The notes under the pieces: generated by a model
Told to the model about the DNA's origin: nothing
Database searches by the model: none
Seen by the model: the letters and a program-made list of their open reading frames with translations, nothing else
DNA from: JAEUSF01 sp964484145
Lineage (GTDB): Bacteria > Patescibacteriota > Doudnabacteria > UBA920
Reading direction: 5' to 3'
NCBI GenBank assembly: GCA_964484145.1
Contig: CAZAED010000004.1
Location: 1 to 45,824, forward strand
DNA: 45,824 bases
In this document: piece by piece, positions 1-7,857 of the stretch
Position numbering within the stretch: position 1 is the first letter of the stretch
Layout: every line of letters starts with the position of its first letter
Translations under genes and position numbers: made by a program

Positions 1-79
1 CCCAACGGATAAAAGTTACTCTAGGGATAACAGGCTGATCTTCTCCAAGAGTCCATATCGACGAGAAGGTTTGGCACCT
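1..79 (+). rRNA. rrl: 23S rRNA, partial (exon 1, 3' domain V)
   Basis: The opening bases match the conserved domain V segment that contains the motifs ACGGATAAAAG, AACAGGCTGAT and TTTGGCACCT. The gene continues left of the window. The segment stops matching at GGCACCT (E. coli position about 2500), where the conserved text should continue CGATGTCGG but does not; that continuation is found at 527. The break is explained by an intron. Confidence 0.95.
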
Positions 80-526
80 TAACCACAAATCGGGGTGCTA
101 GGACAGTAATGTCCTACTGTGTGTCTTTCAACCGTCTATCTCGAAGTAAAGCTCGAGATGATAAATTATGAAAGAAAATAAATTCGGCTTATAACGGTGA
201 ACCCGTAACCAACTTTTGGAAAATTTACAAGTTGGACGGCGATACCGTGGGAAGTCATTGTAATGTAAGATTTATGATTTTTGATGTAAGATTTAGTACT
301 GCAACTGCAGTTTAAATCCTAAATCTTAAATCTTATATCCTAAATTACGATTGACCCCGTAACGACTGATTCGAAAGAAGAGATCCTTAATACATCATTT
401 TGATGTAAAAGGGATAACACGCCGACGCTTGTCACAAAAAGGTAGACCATGACCCATTATTTGGGTCTAAAGTCACCGACAAGATGAAGATATAGTCTGC
501 ACCATAAGTAATTATGGAATTATGTA
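80..526 (+). other. Group I self-splicing intron in 23S rRNA, no endonuclease ORF
   Basis: A 447-nt insertion splits GGCACCT|CGATG in domain V, near E. coli position 2500. Group I signs seen: the P1 helix pairs exon bases 74-79 (GCACCT) with internal guide 93-98 (GGGTGC), with the diagnostic U.G at the splice site. P10 pairs 89-92 (ATCG) with 3' exon 527-530 (CGAT). The P7 strand has the classic AAGATATAGTC at 487-497, pairing with GTAGAC at 442-447. P8 is GACCC 451-455 with GGGTC 463-467. Hairpins lie at 101-114, 138-159 and 209-235. The last intron base fixed by the exon register is A526 rather than the usual G. A peripheral loop (about 262-346) is filled by a TAAGATTTA-type repeat also found elsewhere in the window. 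It is too short to carry a homing endonuclease. Confidence 0.88.
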
Positions 527-932
527 CGATGTCGGCTCATCGCATCCTGGGGGTGAAGAAGCTCCCAAGGGTTCTGCTGTTCGCAGATTAAAGCGGTACG
601 CGAGCTGGGTTCAAAACGTCGTGAGACAGTTTGGTCCTTATCTGCTGTGGGTGTACGAAACTTGAGTGGGCGCATCTCTAGTACGAGAGGACCGAGATGC
701 ATAGACCTCTGGTGTACCCGTTGTCCTGTCCAGGGCATGGCGGGGTAGCTAGGTCTAGTTAGGATAAGCGCTGAAGGCATATAAGCGTGAAGCCGTCCGC
801 AAGACTAGGTTTCGAGTATGCAATTTATTGTATACACAGGTTCGCGGAAGACTACCGCGCAAATAGGTTGCAGGTGTAAGGCTAGTAATAGCTTCAGCCG
901 AGCAATACTAATCAACCGAAATGTTTTAATTT
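527..932 (+). rRNA. rrl: 23S rRNA, 3' exon
   Basis: Conserved 3' sequence resumes with CGATGTCGGCTCATC and runs through the sarcin-ricin loop (AGTACGAGAGGACC at about 679-692) to the terminal ACTAATCAACCG. The 3' end is placed by similarity to the E. coli gene and is uncertain by several bases. Confidence 0.93.
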
Positions 933-939
933 AATCCCG

Positions 940-1180
940 CCAAAATTTTTGTTCGAAAATTTTGCGGATGAATGTACTTTTAAAACCATCAATTTTTTTA
1001 CCTAGGATTGGCCATATATAAATATGGCCCATCCACGTTGTCTCCCCTATATGGGGCCCCCAAAAATCAGGAGCGCACCTAATATATTTTTATAGTTTTA
1101 AAAAATATATTAGGGAGCACGGATTTTTGGGGAGAGGAGCAGTTTACGAAGTGTATGAGTCCTAATTGAAAATTAGGACG
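940..1180 (+). other. 23S-5S spacer packed with hairpins, no tRNA
   Basis: The spacer holds consecutive inverted repeats and no tRNA. They are: a stem around AAAATTTT at about 944-974; GGCCATAT/ATATGGCC at about 1010-1029; a two-part stem 1058-1068 with 1122-1132 (CCCCAAAAATC) enclosing 1078-1091 with 1101-1114 (CCTAATATATTTTT); and GTCCTAATT 1159-1167 with AATTAGGAC 1171-1179. A role in rRNA processing is inferred, not shown. Confidence 0.6.
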
Positions 1181-1205
1181 AAAGCACGGAGTAAAGTGCG
1201 ACGAC

Positions 1206-1320
1206 GTGGGTGACATTTCCGGCGTGGTCCGACCCGATCCCATCCCGAACTCGGAAGTCAAACGCGCCTGGGCCGATGATACTACCGCGAATGCGGTGCG
1301 GAAAGTAGGTAGTTGCCCTC
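1206..1320 (+). rRNA. rrf: 5S rRNA
   Basis: Shows the 5S core: GTGGTCCGACCCGATCCCAT, CCGAACTCGGAAGTCAAACG, CCGATGATACTACCGC and GAAAGTAGGTAGTTGCC. The terminal helix pairs GGGTGAC (1208-1214) with GTTGCCC (1312-1318). It follows 23S on the same strand and is followed by a terminator. End positions are approximate. Confidence 0.93.
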
Positions 1321-1327
1321 TATATAA

Positions 1328-1358
1328 AAAGTCTTACTAAATCAGTAAGGCTTTTTTA
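1328..1358 (+). terminator. Rho-independent terminator of the rRNA operon
   Basis: Stem AGTCTTACT / AGTAAGGCT (one G.U) with a 5-nt loop is followed by a run of T. It directly follows 5S. Confidence 0.85.
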
Positions 1359-1403
1359 TTTATCCTCTTTATACTAAACGCCATATACTATATTCTAAAT
1401 AAT

Positions 1404-1937
1404 ATGTTTTTAGCCTTTTTAATAGTTTTTTTAATATTTACAATTTTACTTTTATTTATAATAACAAGCGCCTTTTTTGGTTTTGTTAGAACACGGGTGC
1501 CGTTTGTGCCTACGGGCGATAGCGATGTAGAATTTATTGCAAAGGAGCTAGGCATTACATCGCGTGATGTTTTTTACGAACTCGGCAGCGGCAATGGCAA
1601 AGTATGTTTTGGTTTAGAAAAGCTAACCGGCGCAAAATGCGTTGGCTACGAACTTACCCGCTGGACATATTTGTGGGCAAAAATTAAAGCTTTAATTATT
1701 GGTTCAAAATCTAAATTCTATAGAAAAGATTTTTTTAAAGAAGACTGGAGTAAAGCCACGGTAATATATGGCTATTTATATCCGCCTTTAATGTATAGAA
1801 TAAAAGAAAAATTCTTAGAGGAATGTAAGCCGGGGACTAAAGCCATAATGCGAGATTTCTTTCTGCCTGGACTTAAACCAAATGTAGTATATAAACGGCC
1901 AAATGACCATGAAATATATGTTTATATAAAAGTGTAG
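1404..1937 (+). CDS. Membrane-anchored class I SAM-dependent methyltransferase
   Basis: 177 aa. Residues 1-27 form one hydrophobic N-terminal helix, followed by a Rossmann-type methyltransferase core. Motif I is visible as YELGSGNGKV (about 58-67), followed by the VGYEL strand that normally contacts the SAM ribose. The VPFVPTGDSDVEFI segment before motif I resembles FAM173/ATPSCKMT-like lysine methyltransferases, which are also membrane-anchored; that family link is my inference. The target is unknown. It stands alone between the rRNA operon and a weak terminator at 1962-1990. The start is the first ATG, needed to include the anchor. Confidence 0.75.
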   Translation: MFLAFLIVFLIFTILLLFIITSAFFGFVRTRVPFVPTGDSDVEFIAKELGITSRDVFYELGSGNGKVCFGLEKLTGAKCVGYELTRWTYLWAKIKALIIGSKSKFYRKDFFKEDWSKATVIYGYLYPPLMYRIKEKFLEECKPGTKAIMRDFFLPGLKPNVVYKRPNDHEIYVYIKV

Positions 1938-1961
1938 ATAATTTATTTAGAATATTTAATT

Positions 1962-1994
1962 AAAATAACCCTTAAATAAGGGTTATTTTAATTT
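1962..1994 (+). terminator. Probable terminator after the methyltransferase gene
   Basis: AAAATAACCCTT / AAGGGTTATTTT hairpin with a 4-nt loop just downstream of the stop. The T-tract is short, so strength is doubtful. Confidence 0.6.
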
Positions 1995-2019
1995 ATCCAC
2001 AAAATATGTAGAAAAATAT

Positions 2020-2048
2020 TTGACAAAAAGAATATATTAGCTTACACT
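2020..2048 (+). promoter_or_regulatory. Sigma-70 type promoter for the TrmB-type regulator
   Basis: TTGACA at 2020-2025, a 17-bp spacer and TACACT at 2043-2048. The promoter lies inside an 18-bp perfect inverted repeat (2021-2038 with 2052-2069, TGACAAAAAGAATATATT), whose right arm merges into a REP-like element. Confidence 0.75.
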
Positions 2049-2065
2049 TGCAATATATTCTTTTT

Positions 2066-2110
2066 GTCATCCTGAGCGAGTCCGCCGGGGCGGACGAGTC
2101 GAAGGATCCC
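2066..2110. repeat. REP-like palindromic repeat
   Basis: GTCATCCTGAGCGAG, then a GTCCGCC/GGCGGAC palindrome, then GAGTCGAAGGATCCC. Relatives occur at about 27755-27775 and, in altered form, inside truB (27505-27530) and glmS (3684-3740). Confidence 0.7.
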
Positions 2111-2205
2111 TTAGTATATAGTTTAACCTCTCTGTCCCTGTGGGACATCTCTCCAGGAATTGCCGGCCTGCCGGCAGGCAGGGAGAGAAAAATATTGTAA
2201 AGTCT

Positions 2206-2958
2206 ATGGAAATTCAGGTTATTTTAAAAAACTTTGGGCTAAGTGAAAAGGAAATTGCGGTATATTTAGCTTTAGTGGAGCTGGGGCCTTCTTCTGTGCG
2301 CGACATTTCTGCTAAGTCTAAGGTTAACCGTGGCACGAGTTACGACATTTTAAAATCACTTATTGCCTTAGGTATAGTTAGTTATTACAATAAGGAATCC
2401 AAACAATACTTTATAGCTGAGCAGCCGGAAAAATTACTTTCCGCCATTGACCAAAAAAAAGAAGACTTAGAAGAAGTAAGAAAGAACATTGCAGACTCTT
2501 TGCCGTTAATAAAAACCCTGTTTGAAAAACAGGGAGGCAAACCTGTCGTGAAATTTTACGAAGGCAGTAAAGGCGTAAGACAAATTTTTGAAGATGTTTT
2601 AGAAGAAGTGTTGTCCACGGGTGATAAAACCTATTACCTTTATTCTTCTGCTACGGCTGAGCACAGGAAAAATGTGTACGGGGCAATGCCGGATTTTAGC
2701 GAGAAAAGAATTAAAAAAGGCATTAAGGTTAAAATTATTTCTTTGGGCGAGGGTGGTAAATTGGCAGGACTCGATGAGAGAAAAAATATGCCTTCCGCTT
2801 CCAGTGAATTAAAGGCCACGCACGAAATAATTTACGCCGGAAAAATAGCTCACATTAGCATAGACCAAAACGGCGAACCTGTAGGAGTAGTTATACAAAA
2901 CGAAGAAATTTATAATATGCAGAAAACTATATTTGATTACAACTGGCAGCAGTTGTAA
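2206..2958 (+). CDS. TrmB-family transcriptional regulator
   Basis: 250 aa from ATG 2206. An upstream in-frame ATG at 2140 would add 22 residues encoded by a CCTGCCGGCAGG repeat, so I reject it. Residues 1-75 form a winged helix-turn-helix of TrmB type: LSEKEIAVYLALVELGPSSV, then a recognition helix around NRGTSYDILKSL. A helical linker follows (about 75-105), then a C-terminal domain seen in archaeal and CPR TrmB-like regulators, which often sense sugars. It has its own promoter (2020-2048) and is followed in the same direction by glmS, so control of amino-sugar synthesis is plausible but unproven. Confidence 0.78.
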   Translation: MEIQVILKNFGLSEKEIAVYLALVELGPSSVRDISAKSKVNRGTSYDILKSLIALGIVSYYNKESKQYFIAEQPEKLLSAIDQKKEDLEEVRKNIADSLPLIKTLFEKQGGKPVVKFYEGSKGVRQIFEDVLEEVLSTGDKTYYLYSSATAEHRKNVYGAMPDFSEKRIKKGIKVKIISLGEGGKLAGLDERKNMPSASSELKATHEIIYAGKIAHISIDQNGEPVGVVIQNEEIYNMQKTIFDYNWQQL

Positions 2959-2960
2959 TT

Positions 2961-3039
2961 TCTACTAAATACTAAAATAACTAAATACGAAAAGTGGAGT
3001 TGCTAAGTTTAGTATTTCGTCCCTTTCGTATTTAGTAGA
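2961..3039. repeat. Intergenic inverted repeat, TACTAAATAC family
   Basis: Arms TCTACTAAATAC (2961-2972) and GTATTTAGTAGA (3028-3039) with related inner copies of TTAGTATTT. It fills the gap before glmS; further members precede the genes at 9297 and 15359. Confidence 0.75.
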
Positions 3040-3050
3040 GGCGAATAGCT

Positions 3051-4910
3051 ATGTGTGGAATTGTCGCTTACATTGGAAATAAACAAGCATTGCCGGTCCT
3101 TTTACAAGGACTGCGTGATTTAGAATACCGCGGTTATGACTCTGCTGGGGTAGTGGTTTTAGACGAGGGTAAATTTAACCGTATAAGGGAAGTTGGTAAA
3201 GTAGACAAGCTTAGTAAAAAAATCGGCGAAGAAAAAATGCATGGTAGCATTGGCATAGCTCACACTCGTTGGGCAACGCACGGTGGAGTTACGGAGTTTA
3301 ACGCGCATCCGCACATAGTTAACAACGAACTCGCGGTTGTTCATAACGGCATTATAGAAAACTACCGCGAGCTTAAGGAAAAAATATTAGACAAAAATTA
3401 TGAGTCAGAAACCGACACTGAAGTTTTAGCTAAGTGGATATATCAGAATTATAAAGGCGATTTAGCCCAGGCTGTTAGGGAATCTTTACTTGCTGTTAGG
3501 GGTACCTATGGCATAGTAGTTATGCATAAAGACCATCCGCACCAACTTGTTGCGGCGCGCCTTGGTAGCCCCTTAGCTATTGGTTTTGCCGACAGTGAAT
3601 ACTATATAGCTAGTGATGTAACTCCAATGCTTCCGTATACTAAAAAAGTAACCTTTTTAGACGACGGTGAGGTTGCTAGTATAAATGGCCCGTCTCGACT
3701 TGGTGAGTCCGGAGGACGAGCCGAGGCGGGCGATGGACTTAAGATAGTAAATTTGCGTGATCAAATAATTCAAAAACCTATTACCGAAATAGACTGGGAT
3801 TTGCAAACAGCGCAAAAGGGTGGCTTTGAGCATTTTATGCTAAAGGAAATTTTTGACCAGCCCACTGTTTTTGAGGACGCTTTAAGAGGCAGGCTTGATA
3901 TGGAAGAAGGTACGGCTAAGCTTGGTGGCCTGAATATGACTTTAGAGCAAATGGCTTCTGTAAACCGGGTAATAATAATTGCCGAAGGTACGGCCAAGCT
4001 TGCTGGGCTTATTGGGAAATATGCTTTTGAGCGGCTGGCTAATTTGCCCGTAGAAGTAGACTCCTCTTCTGAATTTAGATACCGTGACCCAATTGTAAAT
4101 AAACATACTTTGGCTTTTGTAATTTCTCAGTCCGGTGAAACAGCCGACACTTTAATGGCCGTTCGTGAAGCTAAACGAAAGGGTGCGTTTGTTAGAAGTA
4201 TTGTAAATGTTGTTGGTTCTACAATTGCAAGGGAAACAGGCGCCGGTACTTACATTCACGCCGGGCCCGAACTTTCTGTGGCTTCCACCAAAGCTTATAG
4301 CAATATGATAGCCATACTTATGCTTTATGCTTTAGAGTTTGGTAGGTTAAAGCATACCTCGCTGGCAACAGGGCAAAGAATGCTTCAGGCGCTTTTAGAA
4401 ATTCCGGAGAAGATGAATACGGTATTAAAGCAGAGTGATGAAATTAAGAAATTAGCAGAAATTTATAGAAATTATCAGAATATATTATTCATCGGTCGCG
4501 GAGTTAATTACCCGGTTGCCTTAGAAGGCGCGCTTAAACTAAAAGAAATTTCCTACATTCATGCCGAAGGTTTTGCGGGCGGTGAACTTAAACACGGGCC
4601 TTTGGCATTGGTAAGTAAAGACGTACCAGTAGTAGCAATTTTGACCAAAAACCAACTCTATGAAAAAATGAAAAGTAGTATTATGGAAGTAAGGGCTAGA
4701 GGCGCACGTACCTTAGTAATTGCAAGCGAAGGTGACACGGAAGCAAAAGAGGTGGCTGATGATATTATATATGTGCCAAAGACAATGGAACTCTTAGAGC
4801 CGCTACTTAATACCATCCCTTTACAATTATTTGCGTACCATATGGCAGTGGCTTTGGGTAGAGATGTAGATAGACCGAGAAACTTAGCTAAATCAGTAAC
4901 TGTAGAATAA
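3051..4910 (+). CDS. glmS: Glutamine--fructose-6-phosphate aminotransferase (isomerizing)
   Basis: 619 aa. It converts fructose-6-phosphate and glutamine to glucosamine-6-phosphate, the first step to UDP-GlcNAc and peptidoglycan. The N-terminal class II amidotransferase domain starts MCGIVAYIG with the catalytic Cys2; RGYDSAG and HTRWATHG are visible. Two SIS domains follow (about 300-600) with SQSGETADT and the usual end DRPRNLAKSVTVE. Residues about 212-230 (3684-3740) are an extra Gly/Arg-rich stretch relative to the family, and the DNA there looks like a GC-rich palindromic repeat. No glmS ribozyme is recognisable upstream; the gap is only a repeat. tdh starts 5 nt after the stop, so they are probably co-transcribed. 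Confidence 0.96.
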   Translation: MCGIVAYIGNKQALPVLLQGLRDLEYRGYDSAGVVVLDEGKFNRIREVGKVDKLSKKIGEEKMHGSIGIAHTRWATHGGVTEFNAHPHIVNNELAVVHNGIIENYRELKEKILDKNYESETDTEVLAKWIYQNYKGDLAQAVRESLLAVRGTYGIVVMHKDHPHQLVAARLGSPLAIGFADSEYYIASDVTPMLPYTKKVTFLDDGEVASINGPSRLGESGGRAEAGDGLKIVNLRDQIIQKPITEIDWDLQTAQKGGFEHFMLKEIFDQPTVFEDALRGRLDMEEGTAKLGGLNMTLEQMASVNRVIIIAEGTAKLAGLIGKYAFERLANLPVEVDSSSEFRYRDPIVNKHTLAFVISQSGETADTLMAVREAKRKGAFVRSIVNVVGSTIARETGAGTYIHAGPELSVASTKAYSNMIAILMLYALEFGRLKHTSLATGQRMLQALLEIPEKMNTVLKQSDEIKKLAEIYRNYQNILFIGRGVNYPVALEGALKLKEISYIHAEGFAGGELKHGPLALVSKDVPVVAILTKNQLYEKMKSSIMEVRARGARTLVIASEGDTEAKEVADDIIYVPKTMELLEPLLNTIPLQLFAYHMAVALGRDVDRPRNLAKSVTVE

Positions 4911-4915
4911 TTTTT

Positions 4916-6160
4916 ATGAAGGCTCTAGTTTTCGATAAATCAAAATACGACTGGGAAACATCGCGCGGGTTTGAGCTGGTAGATATACCCGAGCCTGTTT
5001 TAGACGAGGGGAAGAATGCGGCCGATGCTAATTATGTAATTATGAAAGTGCATTATGCCGGGCTTTGCGGGACGGATAGAGGTATTTGGAACAGGCAGGC
5101 TTTTAGGGATGCAATACTTCATTCTATAGACGCGCAAAATCAAAGTGTGTCATCCCGGGCAGTAGCATCCGAGACCCGGGATCCAGAAAAAAGCAAAGAA
5201 CTGGATTCCGGCTCGGAGGCCGGAATGACAAACAGACCTTATCGAATTATTGGTCACGAGTTCTTTGGAGAAGTAATTAAAGTGGGAAGCAAGGTCAAGA
5301 ATGTAAAGGTGGGAGACTTTGTTTCTCCGGAGTCGCATGTTGTTTGCAATGAATGTTACCAGTGCTTGCGTGGGCAAAAGGAAGTTTGTACGAATGAAAA
5401 GATTTTAGGAATATCGCATGATGGAGGTTTTGCGGAGTTTGCAAAGGTGCCTGCTCATATACTTTGGAAAACAGACACCGGAAAAATTAGGCCGGAAATT
5501 GCTGCTATGCAGGAGCCGTTTGGCAATGCTGTTCACGCGGGAAGTAAGGTAGATTTAAAAGACAAAACCGTGGCAATATTTGGACTTGGGCCCATAGGGA
5601 TGTTTTTAACTTTGGTTGTACGTGGCCTTGGTGCCAAACTTATAATTGGCGTAGAGCCAAACCCAATTGCAGCCGAAATGGCGCATAAATTAGGTATCGA
5701 TTTCGTGATACCTCTTAAACCATCGAAGGATAATAATAAACCATATACTCACGATTCAAACGTGACAGATGAAATAAAGAAAATAACTGGTGGTGTTGGC
5801 GTAGACGTAAGTTTTGAAATGGCTGGGTTTAACTCATCGGTCAACAACTGTTTGTATGCTACGCGCAGGGGCGGCGAGATTGTTTTGTTTGGCATTAAGA
5901 CCGGAGACTTTACGCTAGAAGATTATAACCGCCTTATAGTACATGGTTTTACTTTTCACGCAGTAATTGGCCGTCAGCTTTGGCAAACATGGGAAACCAC
6001 GCGCAAACTTATGGAAGACACTTCTACCGGTGTTCAAGAAAAACTTTTTAATATAATTCTAGACCAAGGCCACGGCACAATTCTGCCAATTGCGGAATAC
6101 AGCAAAGAAAAGTTTGAAGAAATGATGCAAAAACATCCTAAATTTTTAATTCAGTTCTAA
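4916..6160 (+). CDS. tdh: L-threonine 3-dehydrogenase (zinc-dependent MDR family)
   Basis: 414 aa, longer than the usual ~345. It oxidises threonine to 2-amino-3-ketobutyrate with NAD+. Seen: catalytic zinc ligand in CGTD (Cys51), GHEFFGEV (His113), a structural zinc site with four Cys in the CNECYQCLRGQKEVC region, FGNAVH typical of Tdh, and Rossmann motif GLGPIG. Residues about 73-106 (5132-5233) are an insertion encoded by a complete double palindromic repeat in frame: GTCATCCCGGG...GGGATCCAG then CTGGATTCCGG...CCGGAATGAC. The partner enzyme kbl lies 377 nt downstream, which supports the threonine assignment over other sugar or alcohol dehydrogenases. Confidence 0.85.
   Translation: MKALVFDKSKYDWETSRGFELVDIPEPVLDEGKNAADANYVIMKVHYAGLCGTDRGIWNRQAFRDAILHSIDAQNQSVSSRAVASETRDPEKSKELDSGSEAGMTNRPYRIIGHEFFGEVIKVGSKVKNVKVGDFVSPESHVVCNECYQCLRGQKEVCTNEKILGISHDGGFAEFAKVPAHILWKTDTGKIRPEIAAMQEPFGNAVHAGSKVDLKDKTVAIFGLGPIGMFLTLVVRGLGAKLIIGVEPNPIAAEMAHKLGIDFVIPLKPSKDNNKPYTHDSNVTDEIKKITGGVGVDVSFEMAGFNSSVNNCLYATRRGGEIVLFGIKTGDFTLEDYNRLIVHGFTFHAVIGRQLWQTWETTRKLMEDTSTGVQEKLFNIILDQGHGTILPIAEYSKEKFEEMMQKHPKFLIQF
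5149..5229. repeat. Compound REP-like palindrome inside tdh
   Basis: Two facing elements, about 5149-5186 and 5201-5229, have the same CATCCCGG/CCGGGATCCAG - CTGGATTCCGG/CCGGAATGAC layout as the intergenic copy at 18059-18187. The reading frame stays open throughout. Confidence 0.85.
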
Positions 6161-6170
6161 AATAAAAAAT

Positions 6171-6536
6171 ATGCAAAATAACACAATTATTATTTGGTTT
6201 GTCGTCCTAGCCATATTATTTATTATCATGTATTGGAAACAGTCAGCTTTGAGCAAAGGTTTGCAAAGCAAAAATGCAGAAAGTGCGGTTTGGAAGTTTT
6301 ATCCTTTTTTAATTATACTTTCGGTTTTACCTTTTATAACTGACGTGATAAAAGGCAAATTTATTATTTCTAAGAATTGGGTGATATTTTTCAGCATTGC
6401 TTTTCTGGTAGCTTTATACAATATTTCAAAAGGCAAAGTTTTGTTGCCTGGTTATTCAAAAAGAGTGGATTTGTTTTTTAAGGTTTTGATTGCATTATTA
6501 ATACTAGTTCCGATAATTAAATATTTTTACAAATAA
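6171..6536 (+). CDS. Small multi-pass membrane protein, unknown function
   Basis: 121 aa with about four hydrophobic segments (about 6-20, 43-60, 71-86, 101-118) separated by short basic loops. I do not recognise a family. It sits between tdh (11 nt upstream) and kbl (its stop is 1 nt before the kbl ATG), so it is very likely translated from the same mRNA. The position suggests, but does not show, a link to threonine or glycine handling. Confidence 0.6.
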   Translation: MQNNTIIIWFVVLAILFIIMYWKQSALSKGLQSKNAESAVWKFYPFLIILSVLPFITDVIKGKFIISKNWVIFFSIAFLVALYNISKGKVLLPGYSKRVDLFFKVLIALLILVPIIKYFYK

Positions 6537-6537
6537 T

Positions 6538-7770
6538 ATGTATTCCAGTTATAAGAAACAATTTGAAACAGAGCTTTCTGAAATCAAGGAAAGTGGGATG
6601 TGGAAAGAGGTGGGGGTTATAGAGGGCAAGCAGGGAGCAGAAATAATGATCAAGAATGACAAGATTGACATGAATGACATGAATAAGGGACAGAAGCACC
6701 TGAACTTTTGCGCGAACAACTATCTTGGTCTTGCGTCTAGCGATGAGCTTGCTAACGTTGCAAAGGAAGGCGTGGACAAATACGGCTTTGGGGAAGCTAG
6801 TGTTAGGTTTATTGTTGGTACATCTACCATACATAAAGATTTAGAAAGCGAAATTTGTAAGTTTTTTGGGACGGAGGACGCAATTACATATAGTTCTTGT
6901 TTTGACGCTAATACCGGACTTTTTGAAACTATTTTAAAGGAAGGCGATGCAATATTTAGCGACGAGCTTAATCATGCCAGCATTATAGACGGCGTTCGAT
7001 TGTGTAAAGCGGAGAGGTTTAGGTTTAAAAATAGCGATATGTCAGATTTGGAAGCACTTCTTAAAGAAGTAACATCGCGCGAAGTAAAACCAAGGCGAAT
7101 GCTAATAGCCACAGACGGAGTATTTAGTATGGACGGCATAACCGCAAAACTTTCTGAAATTTGCGATTTGGCAGAAAAGTACGGCGCAATGGTTATGGTA
7201 GACGACAGTCATGGCAGCGGAGTGTTGGGACAGCATGGCCGAGGTAGCGTAGAAGGACTTATGGAAAGAATAGATATTTTAACTTCTACTTTTGGAAAAG
7301 CCTTGGGCGGAGCAGGTGGTGGGTTTACTGCTGGTCGCAAAGAAATTATTCAGGTTCTTCACCAGCGCAGTAGAACCACTTTGTTTTCTAACAGTTTAAC
7401 TCCGGCAATAGCCAACGCAGCTTTATATGTACTTAAAAATTACGACAGTAAATTTAACAGTCTTCGCGTTCAGTTAATGCAGAACACTCACTATTTTAGA
7501 GCGGAAATGGAAAAATTAGGTTTTACTTTGGGCGGTGACGGCAAACATTCTATAACGCCGGTAATGCTTATGGAAGAAAAAGTAGCTTCCGACATGGCTA
7601 AGGCGTTATTTACAAAAGGAATTTATGTTCGGGGTTTTACCTATCCGGTAGTACCAAAAGGCAAAGCCCGAATACGCGTTCAAATTTCCGCGGCGCATAC
7701 TAAAGAGCAAATGGATAAAGCTATAAAAGCTTTTGAAGAGGTAGGCAAAGAAATGGAGATAATTAAGTAG
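6538..7770 (+). CDS. kbl: 2-amino-3-ketobutyrate CoA ligase (glycine C-acetyltransferase)
   Basis: 410 aa PLP enzyme of the alpha-oxoamine synthase family. It cleaves 2-amino-3-ketobutyrate with CoA to glycine and acetyl-CoA, completing the pathway begun by tdh. Seen: NFCANNYLGL near the N-terminus, DDSHGSGVLG with the PLP-contacting Asp and His (about 222-230), and the PLP lysine in TFGKALGG (Lys254). Residues about 40-51 (6655-6690) are extra relative to E. coli Kbl and are encoded by an AATGACAAGATTGACATGAA-type repeat that is also intergenic elsewhere. An 8-amino-7-oxononanoate synthase is the main alternative, but the tdh context favours kbl. Confidence 0.9.
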   Translation: MYSSYKKQFETELSEIKESGMWKEVGVIEGKQGAEIMIKNDKIDMNDMNKGQKHLNFCANNYLGLASSDELANVAKEGVDKYGFGEASVRFIVGTSTIHKDLESEICKFFGTEDAITYSSCFDANTGLFETILKEGDAIFSDELNHASIIDGVRLCKAERFRFKNSDMSDLEALLKEVTSREVKPRRMLIATDGVFSMDGITAKLSEICDLAEKYGAMVMVDDSHGSGVLGQHGRGSVEGLMERIDILTSTFGKALGGAGGGFTAGRKEIIQVLHQRSRTTLFSNSLTPAIANAALYVLKNYDSKFNSLRVQLMQNTHYFRAEMEKLGFTLGGDGKHSITPVMLMEEKVASDMAKALFTKGIYVRGFTYPVVPKGKARIRVQISAAHTKEQMDKAIKAFEEVGKEMEIIK

Positions 7771-7857
7771 CATGTAGCAAGTAGTAGGTAGTAAGTAGCC
7801 AGCAGAAAACCATTTTGTGTGGCTACCAACTACTCACTACCAACTACTCACTAACAT
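7771..7857. repeat. Intergenic inverted repeat, GTAGTAGGTAG family
   Basis: Left arm GTAGTAGGTAGTAAGTAGCC (7781-7800) faces a right half built of GGCTACCAACTACTCACTAC units (about 7820-7852). The element fills the gap up to the yvcK ATG. A partial copy lies at 26409-26438. Confidence 0.75.

Noticed and set aside
520..780. 86-codon ORF on the minus strand
   Set aside because: It lies fully within conserved 23S rRNA sequence.
1079..1261. 60-codon minus-strand ORF
   Set aside because: It overlaps the 5S gene and spacer hairpins and has no protein-like features.
2980..3050. glmS ribozyme
   Set aside because: The gap before glmS is only ~90 nt and consists of the TACTAAATAC repeat; no ribozyme core motifs.
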